DNA of 64,000 bases. Origin: a bacterium (GTDB lineage: Bacteria > Hydrothermota > Tepidihabitantia > Tepidihabitantales > Tepidihabitantaceae). A model generated the notes under the pieces. It saw only the letters and a program-made list of their open reading frames with translations. It was not told the origin of the DNA and searched no databases. Positions 44,399-53,356 of this stretch are shown here, in pieces. The first letter of the stretch is position 1. Every line of letters starts with the position of its first letter. The stretch is taken from contig DATJQV010000081.1 in the NCBI GenBank assembly GCA_035505375.1, positions 215,423-279,422 of the forward strand, read 5' to 3'. The translations under genes and the position numbers were made by a program.

Positions 44399-45489
44399 GG
44401 CTTGACGTTCTGACTGGTCTGACCCGTCGGACTTGTCTGACTGGGCTCGGGCTTCGGAGTGGTGACTTTGACCAGCTCGCGCGCCGTGGCGATGACCTCC
44501 GCTGCCTCCGTGGCGGGCGGCACGAACTTGGCGTACTTCACCATGTCCGCTCGCTGGAAGAAGTCGCCGAAGCCCTCGCGCTCCGGTGTTTTCGCTGCCT
44601 TCATCGCCCGCAGAATCTCGGTGGTCGTCTGGTCGAGGGCCGGGAATCCGAACCGGCGGGTCAGGTAGCGCTTCAACACTTCCGAAACCGTATAGTAGTA
44701 GCGCTTGAAGTGACCTGACGCAAGCCAGTCGTCGGCCGGCACCTTGTCGAGCGCGGCCAGCGCCTCAACCCAAGGGTCGGGTAGCGGCGTGCCGTACAGC
44801 TTTATCCGGCGGTAGCGCTGGTAAAGACGCCAACCCACGTAGCCCAGACCGGCCGCCGCTAGTATCCCCAGGATAATCCATATCGGCAGGAAGTTCGGGA
44901 ACTGCACCTGCGGCTTCAGGTCGTTGATGTCCTTCATGTCCTTGGGCATCACGCTTGCGACCTTGACCGGTATCGAATCCGAGGCAGCGGCGACGACTTC
45001 GCCCTCTGCCGGGTAAGGCACGATGAACGGCGGCATCTTGGGCTCGCCGGTCGCGAACGCCGCCATCGTCAGCGTGTGGACATCGACAATCGTGTCGCCC
45101 ACGTACCGGGTGATGCTCTTCCGGTCGAGAATCATGAACGGGTCCAGGTTCGAGCTGAACGGCTCGCCGACCTTGGTGTTGCGGTAGTGCCGGACTGTCA
45201 GCTCCAGCTTGAACCGGTCCCCGACGGTCAGGTCCCGCTTGGGTCGGGGCAGAAGCTTCGCGCTCACTGACACCGGCCCGCCGGCAACAATGCGGTATGT
45301 AGGCGTGGTATCGCGAGCAACGGTATCACGGACGGTCGTGTCCCGCGCCGCAGCAGAGTCAGGCGCAGGCTGCGCCAGGGTCGGTCCGGGAATCAACCAC
45401 AAAGACACCAAGACACTAATAGTCCAGAATCCGACTCGGACTTTGTGCCTTTGTGTCTTAGTGGTGAGATTCCGTGCCGGTCTGTGCAT
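44395..45489 (-). CDS. Bat-operon membrane protein (DUF4381/BatD-tail-like)
   Basis: 364 residues from ATG 45489 with GGAGAG upstream. A periplasmic beta domain (VGDRFKLELTVRHYRN..., GEPKMPPFIVPYPAEG), a membrane helix near 200-220 (FLPIWIILGILAAAGLGYVG), then a cytoplasmic helical region (WVEALAALDKVPADDW...YYYTVSEVLKRYLTRRFG). The signal-peptide region (NLTTKTQRHKVRVGFWTISV) is encoded by a palindromic word element. Between DUF58 and BatA genes, as expected for this operon type. Confidence 0.8.
   Translation of the reverse strand: MHRPARNLTTKTQRHKVRVGFWTISVLVSLWLIPGPTLAQPAPDSAAARDTTVRDTVARDTTPTYRIVAGGPVSVSAKLLPRPKRDLTVGDRFKLELTVRHYRNTKVGEPFSSNLDPFMILDRKSITRYVGDTIVDVHTLTMAAFATGEPKMPPFIVPYPAEGEVVAAASDSIPVKVASVMPKDMKDINDLKPQVQFPNFLPIWIILGILAAAGLGYVGWRLYQRYRRIKLYGTPLPDPWVEALAALDKVPADDWLASGHFKRYYYTVSEVLKRYLTRRFGFPALDQTTTEILRAMKAAKTPEREGFGDFFQRADMVKYAKFVPPATEAAEVIATARELVKVTTPKPEPSQTSPTGQTSQNVKP
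45397..45468. repeat. 'TTKTQRHK' palindromic word element
   Basis: Left arm accacaaagacaccaagac and right arm tgcctttgtgtcttagtgg are imperfect reverse complements around agtccagaatccgactcgg. The element lies inside the coding sequence and forms its signal-peptide region. A related single arm lies at about 37590-37640. Confidence 0.75.
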
Positions 45490-45499
45490 TCGACCTCTC

Positions 45500-46444
45500 C
45501 TACCTGTATCTCCGCGCCCGCTTCTGGAAGAACTGGTGCAGCTTCTTGGTGAAGTCCTCGGCAGTCGAGACCGGAATGTGGTCGATGCCGAGCTGCCGGA
45601 ACAGCTTCTCCGCCGCCTCCTGCCGCGAAGCCTGAGCTGCGGCAAAGCGCTTCCGGAGTACGGGGTCGGATGTATCCACAGTGGCGAGCTCGCCCGTCTC
45701 GGCATCCTCCATCTCAACGAGCCCCAGTTTGGGCAACTCCTTCTCAGCCGGATCGCTGACTGAGACCACGACGAGGTCGTGTTTGCGGGCGACGATGCCG
45801 AGCGGCTGCCGGATTGTCTCGGGTCGATATGATTCTCCCATCAGGTCGGAGATCAGAAAGACAATCGACCGGCGCTTGAGTACGTGCATCAGGAATTCGA
45901 GAGCCTGTTTGGCGTCCGTGCCGCAGCGTTCCGGCTCAAAGTAGAGGATGTCACGAATCAAACGGAGAACGTGAACCCGGCCCTTCTTGGGCGGCACGTA
46001 CTTCTCGATATGGTCGGTGAAGAAAACCAGCCCGACCTTGTCGTTGTTGCGGATGGCGGAGAAAGCAAGCGTGGCCGCCACCTGCGCGGCCTGCTCCAGC
46101 TTGAACAGCCGCTTCGTCCCGAACCGGTCCGAGCCCGATGCATCCACGAGCAGGATGACAACCAGCTCGCGTTCCTCGGCATACTTCTTTACGTAGGGCC
46201 GGCCGAATCGCGCCGTCACCTTCCAGTCTATCGTCCGCACGTCATCTCCGGGCAGGTACTCGCGCACGTCGAGGAACTCGATGCCCCGGCCCTTGAAGGA
46301 TGACTTGTAGTCGCCGGAGAAGAGAGTATTGACCAGCCGCCGCGTACGTATCTCTATCTGGCGAATATGCGAGCGACCAGCAGTATCCGGCCGCTTCACG
46401 TTACGGCCGGTCTGCTTTGTTGGTTTTCCTGGGCCGGGCCTCAC
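45500..46444 (-). CDS. DUF58 protein
   Basis: 314 residues, soluble. Conserved blocks FKGRGIEFLDVREYLPGDDVRTIDWKVTAR and LLVDASGSDRFG (VWA-like) identify the DUF58 family that accompanies MoxR ATPases. Its start overlaps the MoxR stop by 4 nt. Confidence 0.9.
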   Translation of the reverse strand: MRPGPGKPTKQTGRNVKRPDTAGRSHIRQIEIRTRRLVNTLFSGDYKSSFKGRGIEFLDVREYLPGDDVRTIDWKVTARFGRPYVKKYAEERELVVILLVDASGSDRFGTKRLFKLEQAAQVAATLAFSAIRNNDKVGLVFFTDHIEKYVPPKKGRVHVLRLIRDILYFEPERCGTDAKQALEFLMHVLKRRSIVFLISDLMGESYRPETIRQPLGIVARKHDLVVVSVSDPAEKELPKLGLVEMEDAETGELATVDTSDPVLRKRFAAAQASRQEAAEKLFRQLGIDHIPVSTAEDFTKKLHQFFQKRARRYR

Positions 46445-47439
46445 GGCACTTCGACGCCTTCGAGCACCCGCTTCACGACGTCGTCGGTCGTCAGTTCCTC
46501 GGCCTCGGCCTCGTAGCTCAGAATCAGGCGGTGCCGGAGGACATCCGGCGCCAGTTCCTTGATGTCCTCGGGAATCACGAACCCGCGCCGGCGCAGGAAC
46601 GCCATTGCCCGGGCGGCGGTCAGCAGGTAGATTGAAGCCCGGGGCGAAGCACCATACCGAAGCAGCGGCGCGAGGTCGGCGAGGTTGTAATCCTTCGGCT
46701 GCCGGGTCGCGAAGACGATGCTCAGTATGTAGTCCTTCAGCTTCTCATCCACGTATATCCGCGTGCAGAGCGACCGGGCGCGGATGATGGCGGCCGGCTC
46801 GACAACGGGCGATGCCGTCGGCTCTACGCCGGTTGTCATCCGGTCAACGATCTGCTTCTCTTCTTCCTTGCTCGGGTAGCCGACGCGCAGCTTCAGCAGG
46901 AACCGATCCGTTTGTGCCTCAGGGAGCGGATAAGTGCCTTCCTGCTCGATCGGGTTCTGGGTAGCCAGCACGAGGAACGGATCCTCAATCTTGAACGTGT
47001 CTTCACCGATCGTGACCTGACGTTCCTGCATCGCCTCCAGCAAAGCGCTCTGCACCTTGGGCGGGGCGCGGTTGATTTCGTCTGCCAGCACGAGGTTGGC
47101 GAACACCGGACCCTTGCGCGAGGTGAACTCGCCGGTGCGCTGGTTGTATATCTGGGTGCCGGTGATATCGGCAGGAAGCAAGTCGGGTGTGAATTGTATC
47201 CGGTGGAACGTGGTGGCAATCGCTCGGGCCAGCGTCTTTACCGCGTAGGTCTTCGCCAGTCCCGGCACGCCCTCGATGAGCACGTGACCATTCGCCAGCA
47301 GCCCAACCAAGAGCCGGTCGACCAGATACTTCTGGCCGACAATCACTTTGCCGACCTCGTTCGTGATTGCCTGGACGAAGAGGCTCTCGCGCTCAATCTC
47401 TTCGTGCACTCGCTTGATGTCGTCTTTCAATTCTTCCAT
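46441..47439 (-). CDS. moxR: MoxR-family AAA+ ATPase
   Basis: 332 residues. Walker A EGVPGLAKTYAVKTLA, LPADITGTQIYNQ, Walker B NLVLADEINRAPPKVQSALLEAM, sensor ATQNPIEQEGTYPLPEAQ. A chaperone-like ATPase thought to act with VWA proteins; first gene of the Bat operon. Confidence 0.93.
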   Translation of the reverse strand: MEELKDDIKRVHEEIERESLFVQAITNEVGKVIVGQKYLVDRLLVGLLANGHVLIEGVPGLAKTYAVKTLARAIATTFHRIQFTPDLLPADITGTQIYNQRTGEFTSRKGPVFANLVLADEINRAPPKVQSALLEAMQERQVTIGEDTFKIEDPFLVLATQNPIEQEGTYPLPEAQTDRFLLKLRVGYPSKEEEKQIVDRMTTGVEPTASPVVEPAAIIRARSLCTRIYVDEKLKDYILSIVFATRQPKDYNLADLAPLLRYGASPRASIYLLTAARAMAFLRRRGFVIPEDIKELAPDVLRHRLILSYEAEAEELTTDDVVKRVLEGVEVP

Positions 47440-47620
47440 AGACTCAGGTTCCTTTCGGGTTGCGCATTAACATAGACTTCGCACCCGCTCTTGGGGTTGC
47501 AGGTAGTCGTGCGGTGCCGGGCATCCATAAATCACTAGACACCACAACCGGCAGAGCACCTCGCCGACCGGACAACGCTCCAGGCAACAGCGCTCTCGGC
47601 GACCTCGCTAGCGACGTCGG

Positions 47621-48151
47621 TCAGCGGTTGAGCGTCCGGAGCGGCATCAGGTCTTGCTCGTGGTTCTTCACTATCTCCTTGTTTGCAGCCGGCACGCTGG
47701 CGCACACCGCCTTTATGTTCAGCATGTCCGGATAGGCCTTCTTGGCGCCCGCGCTTGTGTCCTTCTTCACTTGGTCAAGAAAACCCGGGGGCCATGCGTC
47801 AACCGCCGAAGCGGTATGTGCGGCCATTATCTTGTACAGAATCAGTCGCACCGACTTCCAGTCCGAGCCAACCTTCTTCAACGACTCATCCATGCCCGCC
47901 ACGTTCATGCCCTCGACCAAGGGAGCGAGCAAACCGACTGCGCCCTCGTTCCCCTTGGCGGGCGGCTTCCAAGCCGCCGCCTTCGCGGCGGCGCTGAACG
48001 TCGGCAGAATCTTGATAAACTGGGCCATTTCGGCCTCAGTCAAGTTACCGTATGCCTCAGCCGGCCACTTCGCGGACGAAGTCGTCGCCTTGCGAGCACA
48101 GCCGAAGAGCGTAAGGACCGCGGCTAACGTAAGTAGTGTTGCTTCTCGCAT
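47621..48151 (-). CDS. Lipoprotein of unknown function, paralogue a
   Basis: 176 residues with lipobox LFGC and AAAGGAG before the start. Shares KWP(A/K)EA, LT..E(M/L)AQFIK(I/A)LP(T/A)FS, VEGMNV-G--(E/D)SL and a basic C-terminus with the gene at 48710, showing a paralogous pair. All-helical prediction; no named family. Confidence 0.75.
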   Translation of the reverse strand: MREATLLTLAAVLTLFGCARKATTSSAKWPAEAYGNLTEAEMAQFIKILPTFSAAAKAAAWKPPAKGNEGAVGLLAPLVEGMNVAGMDESLKKVGSDWKSVRLILYKIMAAHTASAVDAWPPGFLDQVKKDTSAGAKKAYPDMLNIKAVCASVPAANKEIVKNHEQDLMPLRTLNR

Positions 48152-48709
48152 TGTTACTCCTTTCTAACAAACCGGACAGGATAGAGGGATTCCGGCCACT
48201 GTCAAATCGCTGCGGACGAGCCAAGTCGAGACAGATCGATCACGAGCCGACCGGACCAAGCAAACTGCCCCCAGCGGCCGCGCCCGGCCGAGTGCGAGCT
48301 GGTGCAGGGACCCCGCGTAGGGGGGCGTTCGATCGTTCTGCATGCGCGCAGTAGCACACAGCATGTTCTTCGAGTTGTCAGGCAGAGGCATAACGATGCC
48401 GAGACCGAGTCAGTTCCGGGATGAGGCACTCGGTTGGAATCCAAGGCCCGCAATGGCGGCTACGCGATTGCTGCACGACGCGCATTCTAGTTCTGGCCCA
48501 AGTGTAACCTTCTAGAATTGCCGGTCGGCTTCTTTCGTGTTACGCAATAACGACCGGAGTGGGTACTCGCCATCAAGCCCGCAGCCATCACCGCGCAGCT
48601 AGTATCTATAAATTACTAGACCCTATCTATAACAACCCTTTGCTGCTGCCACTATTGACGGGCCAGCTTGAGATTCTGCTGCTGGTTTGGTGGTTGGCGT
48701 GACTTACTC
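48152..48709. other. Intergenic between lipoprotein paralogues
   Basis: 558 nt with only short shadow frames and no clear repeat. Should contain the promoter of paralogue a. Confidence 0.4.
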
Positions 48710-49252
48710 CTAGTTGCCAAGGGAACCCAAAGGTTGCAGATCATTCTGGTGCTGAGCTACCAGCTGCTTGTTTGACTCGGGTATCTGCGCACAAACGGTC
48801 TTGAAGAACTCGAAGTTCTTGAGAGTGTGCCTGCCGCGCTCCGTGGTGTCCTGCTTCAACCCTTCTATGAATTGGGGCGATTGTCGACCAACAAAGACCG
48901 CAGCCGTTGCCGCGAATACCTTGTAGAGCGTCGGGCGGACCTTAGTCCAACCTCCGTATGGCCTGAGCGAGTCGTTGATGCCAGGCACGTTCATGCTCTC
49001 TACCATCCTGCTCAGGGTGCCGAGCTGGTCATCGACTTCCTTGGTATTAGGGTTCGACCACTTCGCGGCCTTCAGGGCCCCGCTGAATGCCGGCAAGGCC
49101 TTGATGAACTGCGCCAACTCGTCCGGAGTCAGAGTTTCCAGCGCTTCCTTCGGCCATTTCGTATTTGTCGTCGACGTCTGCACACGCGCGTGGCCGGCGC
49201 AGGACAAGCTGGCAAGGGCCACAATCACCGTGACTAACGCTACCGTTCTCAT
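48710..49252 (-). CDS. Lipoprotein of unknown function, paralogue b
   Basis: 180 residues, lipobox SLSC. TPDELAQFIKALPAFSGALKAAKW aligns with paralogue a, as do MVESMNVPGINDSL and the terminal HQNDLQPLGSL. Function unknown. Separate transcription is likely given the long spacer. Confidence 0.75.
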   Translation of the reverse strand: MRTVALVTVIVALASLSCAGHARVQTSTTNTKWPKEALETLTPDELAQFIKALPAFSGALKAAKWSNPNTKEVDDQLGTLSRMVESMNVPGINDSLRPYGGWTKVRPTLYKVFAATAAVFVGRQSPQFIEGLKQDTTERGRHTLKNFEFFKTVCAQIPESNKQLVAQHQNDLQPLGSLGN

Positions 49253-49345
49253 TCGTGTCTCCTGTCGTCTAGATGGATAGGATAGGTGGCTTTTCCGAGA
49301 TTGTCAAGTCATTGCATCCAAGGCAGCGACCGGACGTGTCTGGTC

Positions 49346-50188
49346 TCAGTTGTGCAGGACGAAGAAGGTCTGTCCACCGTGAACCGATAGCGGTTCAGCG
49401 GTACTGCGGCCGTAACCCACAATGGCATACTCGGTCGGCGAGCCCCGCTCCTCAGGCGGTGACCAACCCAGGACAATAATGGTACCCGGCACGCCGCCGG
49501 GCGCGGCCATTCCGACGTACGGGCAACCGGAGTCGGTGCGTGAGACTGCCGCACCCAACCCGGCTTCGGTCAGGCTTTCGGGCCAGTAGAAGAAGTCTTT
49601 GCCTTTGCGATAGCGCTCGTGGGTGTAGGGGTTGAACGGAATGCCGCTGAGAAGCCCGCTGCGGGCCTTGAAGTGCAGTACCATCCCGTCCTCGTCCTCC
49701 TTTTCCCATGAGATGCCCGACTTCGGATAGCCCCCGTCATTCTTGGCGGCGTAGTCTTCCAGCGCGGCCCGATAGGACTGCATGTTCTGTTCCAGCACGG
49801 CAATCCGGCGAAGCCCACGCTGCCAGGCTAATAGGGGCGGCAGCATCACGAACGTGAGTATCAGCGTCCCGATCGCGCCGGTTACCAGTCCGGTGTAGGC
49901 CCTTCCACGGCCGGGCATGCGCAACCTGAGCGCAAGAGTGGACATGATAATCGCAGGTATCCCGGCTACGAATGTCGCCGGCGTGAGAGATAATAGACCG
50001 AGGACAAGGCCGATGGTGCTGGGAGTCTTGGTCTGTGGCCTGGGCTGAATGGGCGCAGGCCGGGCGCGCCGGAGGACCTGCCGCTCGTACCTGAAACGGC
50101 TCCTGCGTAAATCGGACAGAGCGGCCCCGCACGTACGGCAGAACCGCGCCATGCGGGGATTGGGCGAGCCACACGCGGGACAAACCAT
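49346..50188 (-). CDS. Zinc-ribbon membrane protein with pseudopilin-like C-terminal region
   Basis: 280 residues. N-terminal zinc ribbon (CPACGSPNPRMARFCRTCG), a DUF4190-like pair of helices (IGLVLGLLSLTPATFVAGIPAIIM and YTGLVTGAIGTLILTFVML), then MQSYRAALEDYAAKNDGGYP, typical of pseudopilin-like domains that carry a substrate-type fold. Composite proteins of this kind are common in this sort of genome; the role is unknown. Confidence 0.7.
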   Translation of the reverse strand: MVCPACGSPNPRMARFCRTCGAALSDLRRSRFRYERQVLRRARPAPIQPRPQTKTPSTIGLVLGLLSLTPATFVAGIPAIIMSTLALRLRMPGRGRAYTGLVTGAIGTLILTFVMLPPLLAWQRGLRRIAVLEQNMQSYRAALEDYAAKNDGGYPKSGISWEKEDEDGMVLHFKARSGLLSGIPFNPYTHERYRKGKDFFYWPESLTEAGLGAAVSRTDSGCPYVGMAAPGGVPGTIIVLGWSPPEERGSPTEYAIVGYGRSTAEPLSVHGGQTFFVLHN

Positions 50189-50300
50189 CCTGGTCGCCCT
50201 TCTAGTGCGCCTGGATTGGAACTTGATACGACCGGATCATACGTAGTCCACCGACAGCTCTATTAGAACACGAATCCGGCACTGGGTCAAGCACGGAAAC

Positions 50301-50329
50301 GGTGCGGCCCACGTTACGCGGACCGCACC
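50301..50329 (-). terminator. Hairpin downstream of Hsp20
   Basis: GGTGCGGCCC pairs with GGACCGCACC (one mismatch) around acgttacgc, 16 nt past the stop of the Hsp20 gene. Confidence 0.6.
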
Positions 50330-50345
50330 CTCGACTAAGTCGTTA

Positions 50346-50795
50346 TCAGTCCTTGCTTTCGACTGTGATTTCGCGCGTCTTGACCCTCTCCGCTTTGGGC
50401 AGGTTGAGTTCTAGGACGCCGGACTTGTAGCTGGCCGCGGCCTTGTCGCCCTGCACGCTTACCGGCAGCACGATCGTACGCTGGAATGAGCCGTATGCAC
50501 GCTCAATGCGGTGGAACGTACGGTCTTTCTGCTCAGCCTCATACTTCCGCTCGCCGCTGATCGTCACCGTATCTTCCGCGACCCTCACCTTGATGTCTTC
50601 CCGTTTCATGCCGGGAAGCTCGGCGCGGACGATCACGGCTTCGCTTGTTTCCTCGACGTCCACGGCGGGCGCCCACAGCGCCTGCTCGCGTTCACGAGGA
50701 TAGCGGCCCAGCATCGAGTCGAATAATCGTTCCATATCTTCCCGCATCGTGCTGACTTCACGAAGGGGATCCCACGTCGTTATGTTTCTAGCCAT
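50346..50795 (-). CDS. Small heat-shock protein Hsp20
   Basis: 149 residues with TAGGAGGT before ATG. Alpha-crystallin domain: VDVEETSEAVIVRAELPGMKREDIKV, then GERKYEAEQ, RAYGSFQRTIVLPVSV and the closing GVLELNLPKAE. ATP-independent holdase in the cytoplasm. Confidence 0.95.
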   Translation of the reverse strand: MARNITTWDPLREVSTMREDMERLFDSMLGRYPREREQALWAPAVDVEETSEAVIVRAELPGMKREDIKVRVAEDTVTISGERKYEAEQKDRTFHRIERAYGSFQRTIVLPVSVQGDKAAASYKSGVLELNLPKAERVKTREITVESKD

Positions 50796-51066
50796 ATTTA
50801 CCTCCTAAGCGCTAGCTATGATTTGCTGTATTAGACGCCGTGAACCGACGGACGTTTCAGGTCCTGACGGATGCCAACGACTTGACTTGGCCTTCTTCAC
50901 CACATATGCTCAGACACCTTGGACAGACTGCGACCACGCACATCCACACCGAAGGCGCTGAGCACGAAGCGGCCATTGCCGGCCCTATCCTTTCTGGCAG
51001 CGACTCCGCACCCCGCACTTCGTCACCTGATTCCCCGAACTCTTGAGTCATTACGGTGAGGTGTCG

Positions 51067-51639
51067 ATGCGCTTGATTACTACCCTGTCGCCGTTCGCGC
51101 TTCTGCTCGCTGGCTTTGTCGTCTGCTTCTTCGGGTACCGGCTGCTGCGACTCACGCTCGCGCTGGCCGGGTTCGGGGTCGGACTCGTGCTCGGTCTGTC
51201 AGTCGCCAGGCTCATGCCCCACACGAGCCACGTCTTTGCCGTCGTTGTCGGCGTGGTGTGCGGGGTACTTTTCGCAGTCCTGGCGACTGCGGTCTACAAG
51301 TTCGGCGTATTCCTGCTCGGCGCAGGCGCGGGAGCGCTGCTCGCGGGTGTAATTATCACCGCAGCCGGTTGGCACCACCCGATGCTCATACGCGTGATCG
51401 CCGCGATGGTCGGTGGCATCCTGACCCTCCTGCTTGAACGGCCGCTGGTTTCCATCCTCTCGGCTCTTGTCGGCAGCTGGGGCATCGTTTTCGGGGCGGC
51501 CGAGCTGCTCAAGTTTCACCACCGCACCGCCGGAGCCGGAAGGCCGTCGGCACTCTACGGCCTGATGATTGTCTGCTGGCTGGTGCTCGCGGTGATCGGG
51601 GCCGGAGCACAACTGCGGTCGGACGGAAAGCACCGATGA
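51067..51639 (+). CDS. Multi-pass membrane protein (DUF4203-like)
   Basis: 190 residues from ATG 51067 (GAGGTG upstream). About seven hydrophobic helices with GFVVCFFGYRLLRLTLALAGFGVG and LLGAGAGALLAGVI, as in the TMEM198/DUF4203 group. Small Gly-rich helices; transport or structural role unknown. Confidence 0.75.
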   Translation: MRLITTLSPFALLLAGFVVCFFGYRLLRLTLALAGFGVGLVLGLSVARLMPHTSHVFAVVVGVVCGVLFAVLATAVYKFGVFLLGAGAGALLAGVIITAAGWHHPMLIRVIAAMVGGILTLLLERPLVSILSALVGSWGIVFGAAELLKFHHRTAGAGRPSALYGLMIVCWLVLAVIGAGAQLRSDGKHR

Positions 51640-51733
51640 CTCTGCTCCGGGCCGCGCCAGCGCGCCCGGTTTGACACCAGCCCCCGCGCAATTGATAATC
51701 TCTGGTCCAATCTCACCGAAGGGAGCATGTCCG

Positions 51734-52318
51734 ATGACTGGAAGATCAATGAACCTCGGCGCGCTGTTGCTGCTTGCCGCGGCGGCTGCCGGCTGCAGCT
51801 CCGCGACGATACAGCAGATGCAGCAAGCCAACCAATCCTACAGCATTGCGCCCGATTTCAAGCTCGACCGCACATGGCGCATAGCCGTCCTGCCTCCGCA
51901 CAACGGCGACGAAGAGCTGTCCAGCCTCTACGACCGCGCCGGGCTCCTCATGATGAAACCCGGCTGCTTCGTTCTCATCGATCGCACCGAGGTCATGCGG
52001 ATTCTGCAGGAACAGTGGTCCGGCGGCCCCCGCATCCTGGAACCACGTGACGTGCGTCGTCTTGGCCAATCGATGGGCGCCGAGGCAGTTGTGACGGTCG
52101 ACGTAACCAGGCTCGAACACAACGACTTCTTCAAAGACAACCCAGAACAGCGCGAGGCCAAGCTCTTCGTGAAAATCATATCGGTCAGGAATGCCGAAGT
52201 GCTTTACTATGCGGAGGGCCAGGGATCGAGCTTTGACGGGCCGGACGCAGCGCTCTCCGGCGCTCTCGACATGGCACTTGCGCCGCTCATCCAGAACGGA
52301 AAGGGTCAGTCCCGCTAA
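51734..52318 (+). CDS. Lipoprotein, CsgG/GNA1162-like
   Basis: 194 residues, lipobox AAAAAGC. The body (WRIAVLPPHNGDEELSSLYDRAG...FVLIDRTEVMRILQEQ...MGAEAVVTVDVTRLE) follows the pattern of CsgG-type outer-membrane-associated lipoproteins. Followed after 3 nt by the next gene, forming a three-gene envelope group. Confidence 0.75.
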   Translation: MTGRSMNLGALLLLAAAAAGCSSATIQQMQQANQSYSIAPDFKLDRTWRIAVLPPHNGDEELSSLYDRAGLLMMKPGCFVLIDRTEVMRILQEQWSGGPRILEPRDVRRLGQSMGAEAVVTVDVTRLEHNDFFKDNPEQREAKLFVKIISVRNAEVLYYAEGQGSSFDGPDAALSGALDMALAPLIQNGKGQSR

Positions 52319-52321
52319 GAC

Positions 52322-53299
52322 ATGAACCCCGAACACCTCTTCCCGCGCCGACGATTCCTGCTTCCCTGCCTGGCACTGCTGGTTCTGGCCAGCCCTGCAA
52401 CGAGAGCTGCCAGCGTCCCGCCCGGAGCTATCGCCACCGCAGCGACTCCCGCAGCCAAGGCCAGGTTCGAAGCGCCCACGCCGGTCGGCCAGGTCTCCGT
52501 TCCGGGAGAAGTGGAGGAACTTGTACCGGGCGGCGCCGTCGACTGGTCCGGCATGACTGTCCGTGCCCGGGGAGCCGGCGTACTCGACCCGGGCAACCCC
52601 GACCGAAACCAGGCGTGGCAGACGGCCGAGCAAGCCGCAGTCACCGTCGCTCAACGCAACCTGCTCGAGATTGTCAAAGGCCTCCGGGTTGACTCCGACA
52701 ACCGGCTCCAGGATCTCATGGCCGAACACGACACCGTGTCCTGGCTCGTTGGAGCCATCGTCAAGGGTGCACGCCCGGGCGGCCCGGCCACCTACGATTC
52801 CACGGGCGGGACCGTCGAAGTCGAGCTTGAGTGCGACCTGTATGGCGCGGTCGGCATTGAGAACGCACTCACCTCATTGCCCGCGGCGGACACGCCGGCA
52901 GGCGCAGCCGACACCGGAGAAGTCTCCGACTCGTCGCAAGATTTCCTGCGTCGATATTCCGGCCTGGTCCTCGACGGTGCAAACACCGCCCTCAAGCCGT
53001 CGCTCTCCCCCAAGATATACGACGAGAGCGGAAACCTGCTGCTCGACCTGCGCGACTGCCTGACAAACCCGGATGTGTCCGGAAACTACGTGGTGCAGTA
53101 TGTCGCCAAGCTTGAGCAGGTTCTTTCCAGACCCGACTTCGCCCGCCCACCGCTGGTGCTCAAGGTCAAAGGAGTACGCGGCAAGCTCGGCACGGACATC
53201 GTCCTCGGCAAGACGGACGCGGACAAGGTGATGTCGTTTAAGAACGCCATCCAGTTCCTGGTCGGCACGGGCCGCGTTCTCGTCAGGCTGGCAATGTAG
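52322..53299 (+). CDS. Secreted protein, LPP20-like
   Basis: 325 residues with a signal peptide (FLLPCLALLVLASPATRA). RNQAWQTAEQAAVTVAQRNLLEIVKGLRVDS is the LPP20-type helix found in outer-membrane-associated proteins that travel with CsgG-like lipoproteins. Function unknown. Confidence 0.7.
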   Translation: MNPEHLFPRRRFLLPCLALLVLASPATRAASVPPGAIATAATPAAKARFEAPTPVGQVSVPGEVEELVPGGAVDWSGMTVRARGAGVLDPGNPDRNQAWQTAEQAAVTVAQRNLLEIVKGLRVDSDNRLQDLMAEHDTVSWLVGAIVKGARPGGPATYDSTGGTVEVELECDLYGAVGIENALTSLPAADTPAGAADTGEVSDSSQDFLRRYSGLVLDGANTALKPSLSPKIYDESGNLLLDLRDCLTNPDVSGNYVVQYVAKLEQVLSRPDFARPPLVLKVKGVRGKLGTDIVLGKTDADKVMSFKNAIQFLVGTGRVLVRLAM

Positions 53300-53356
53300 C
53301 AGGGCTCCATGACGCGCAAGACGCATAGTGAAGGACGCAGGAATACTGGAGTCCGA

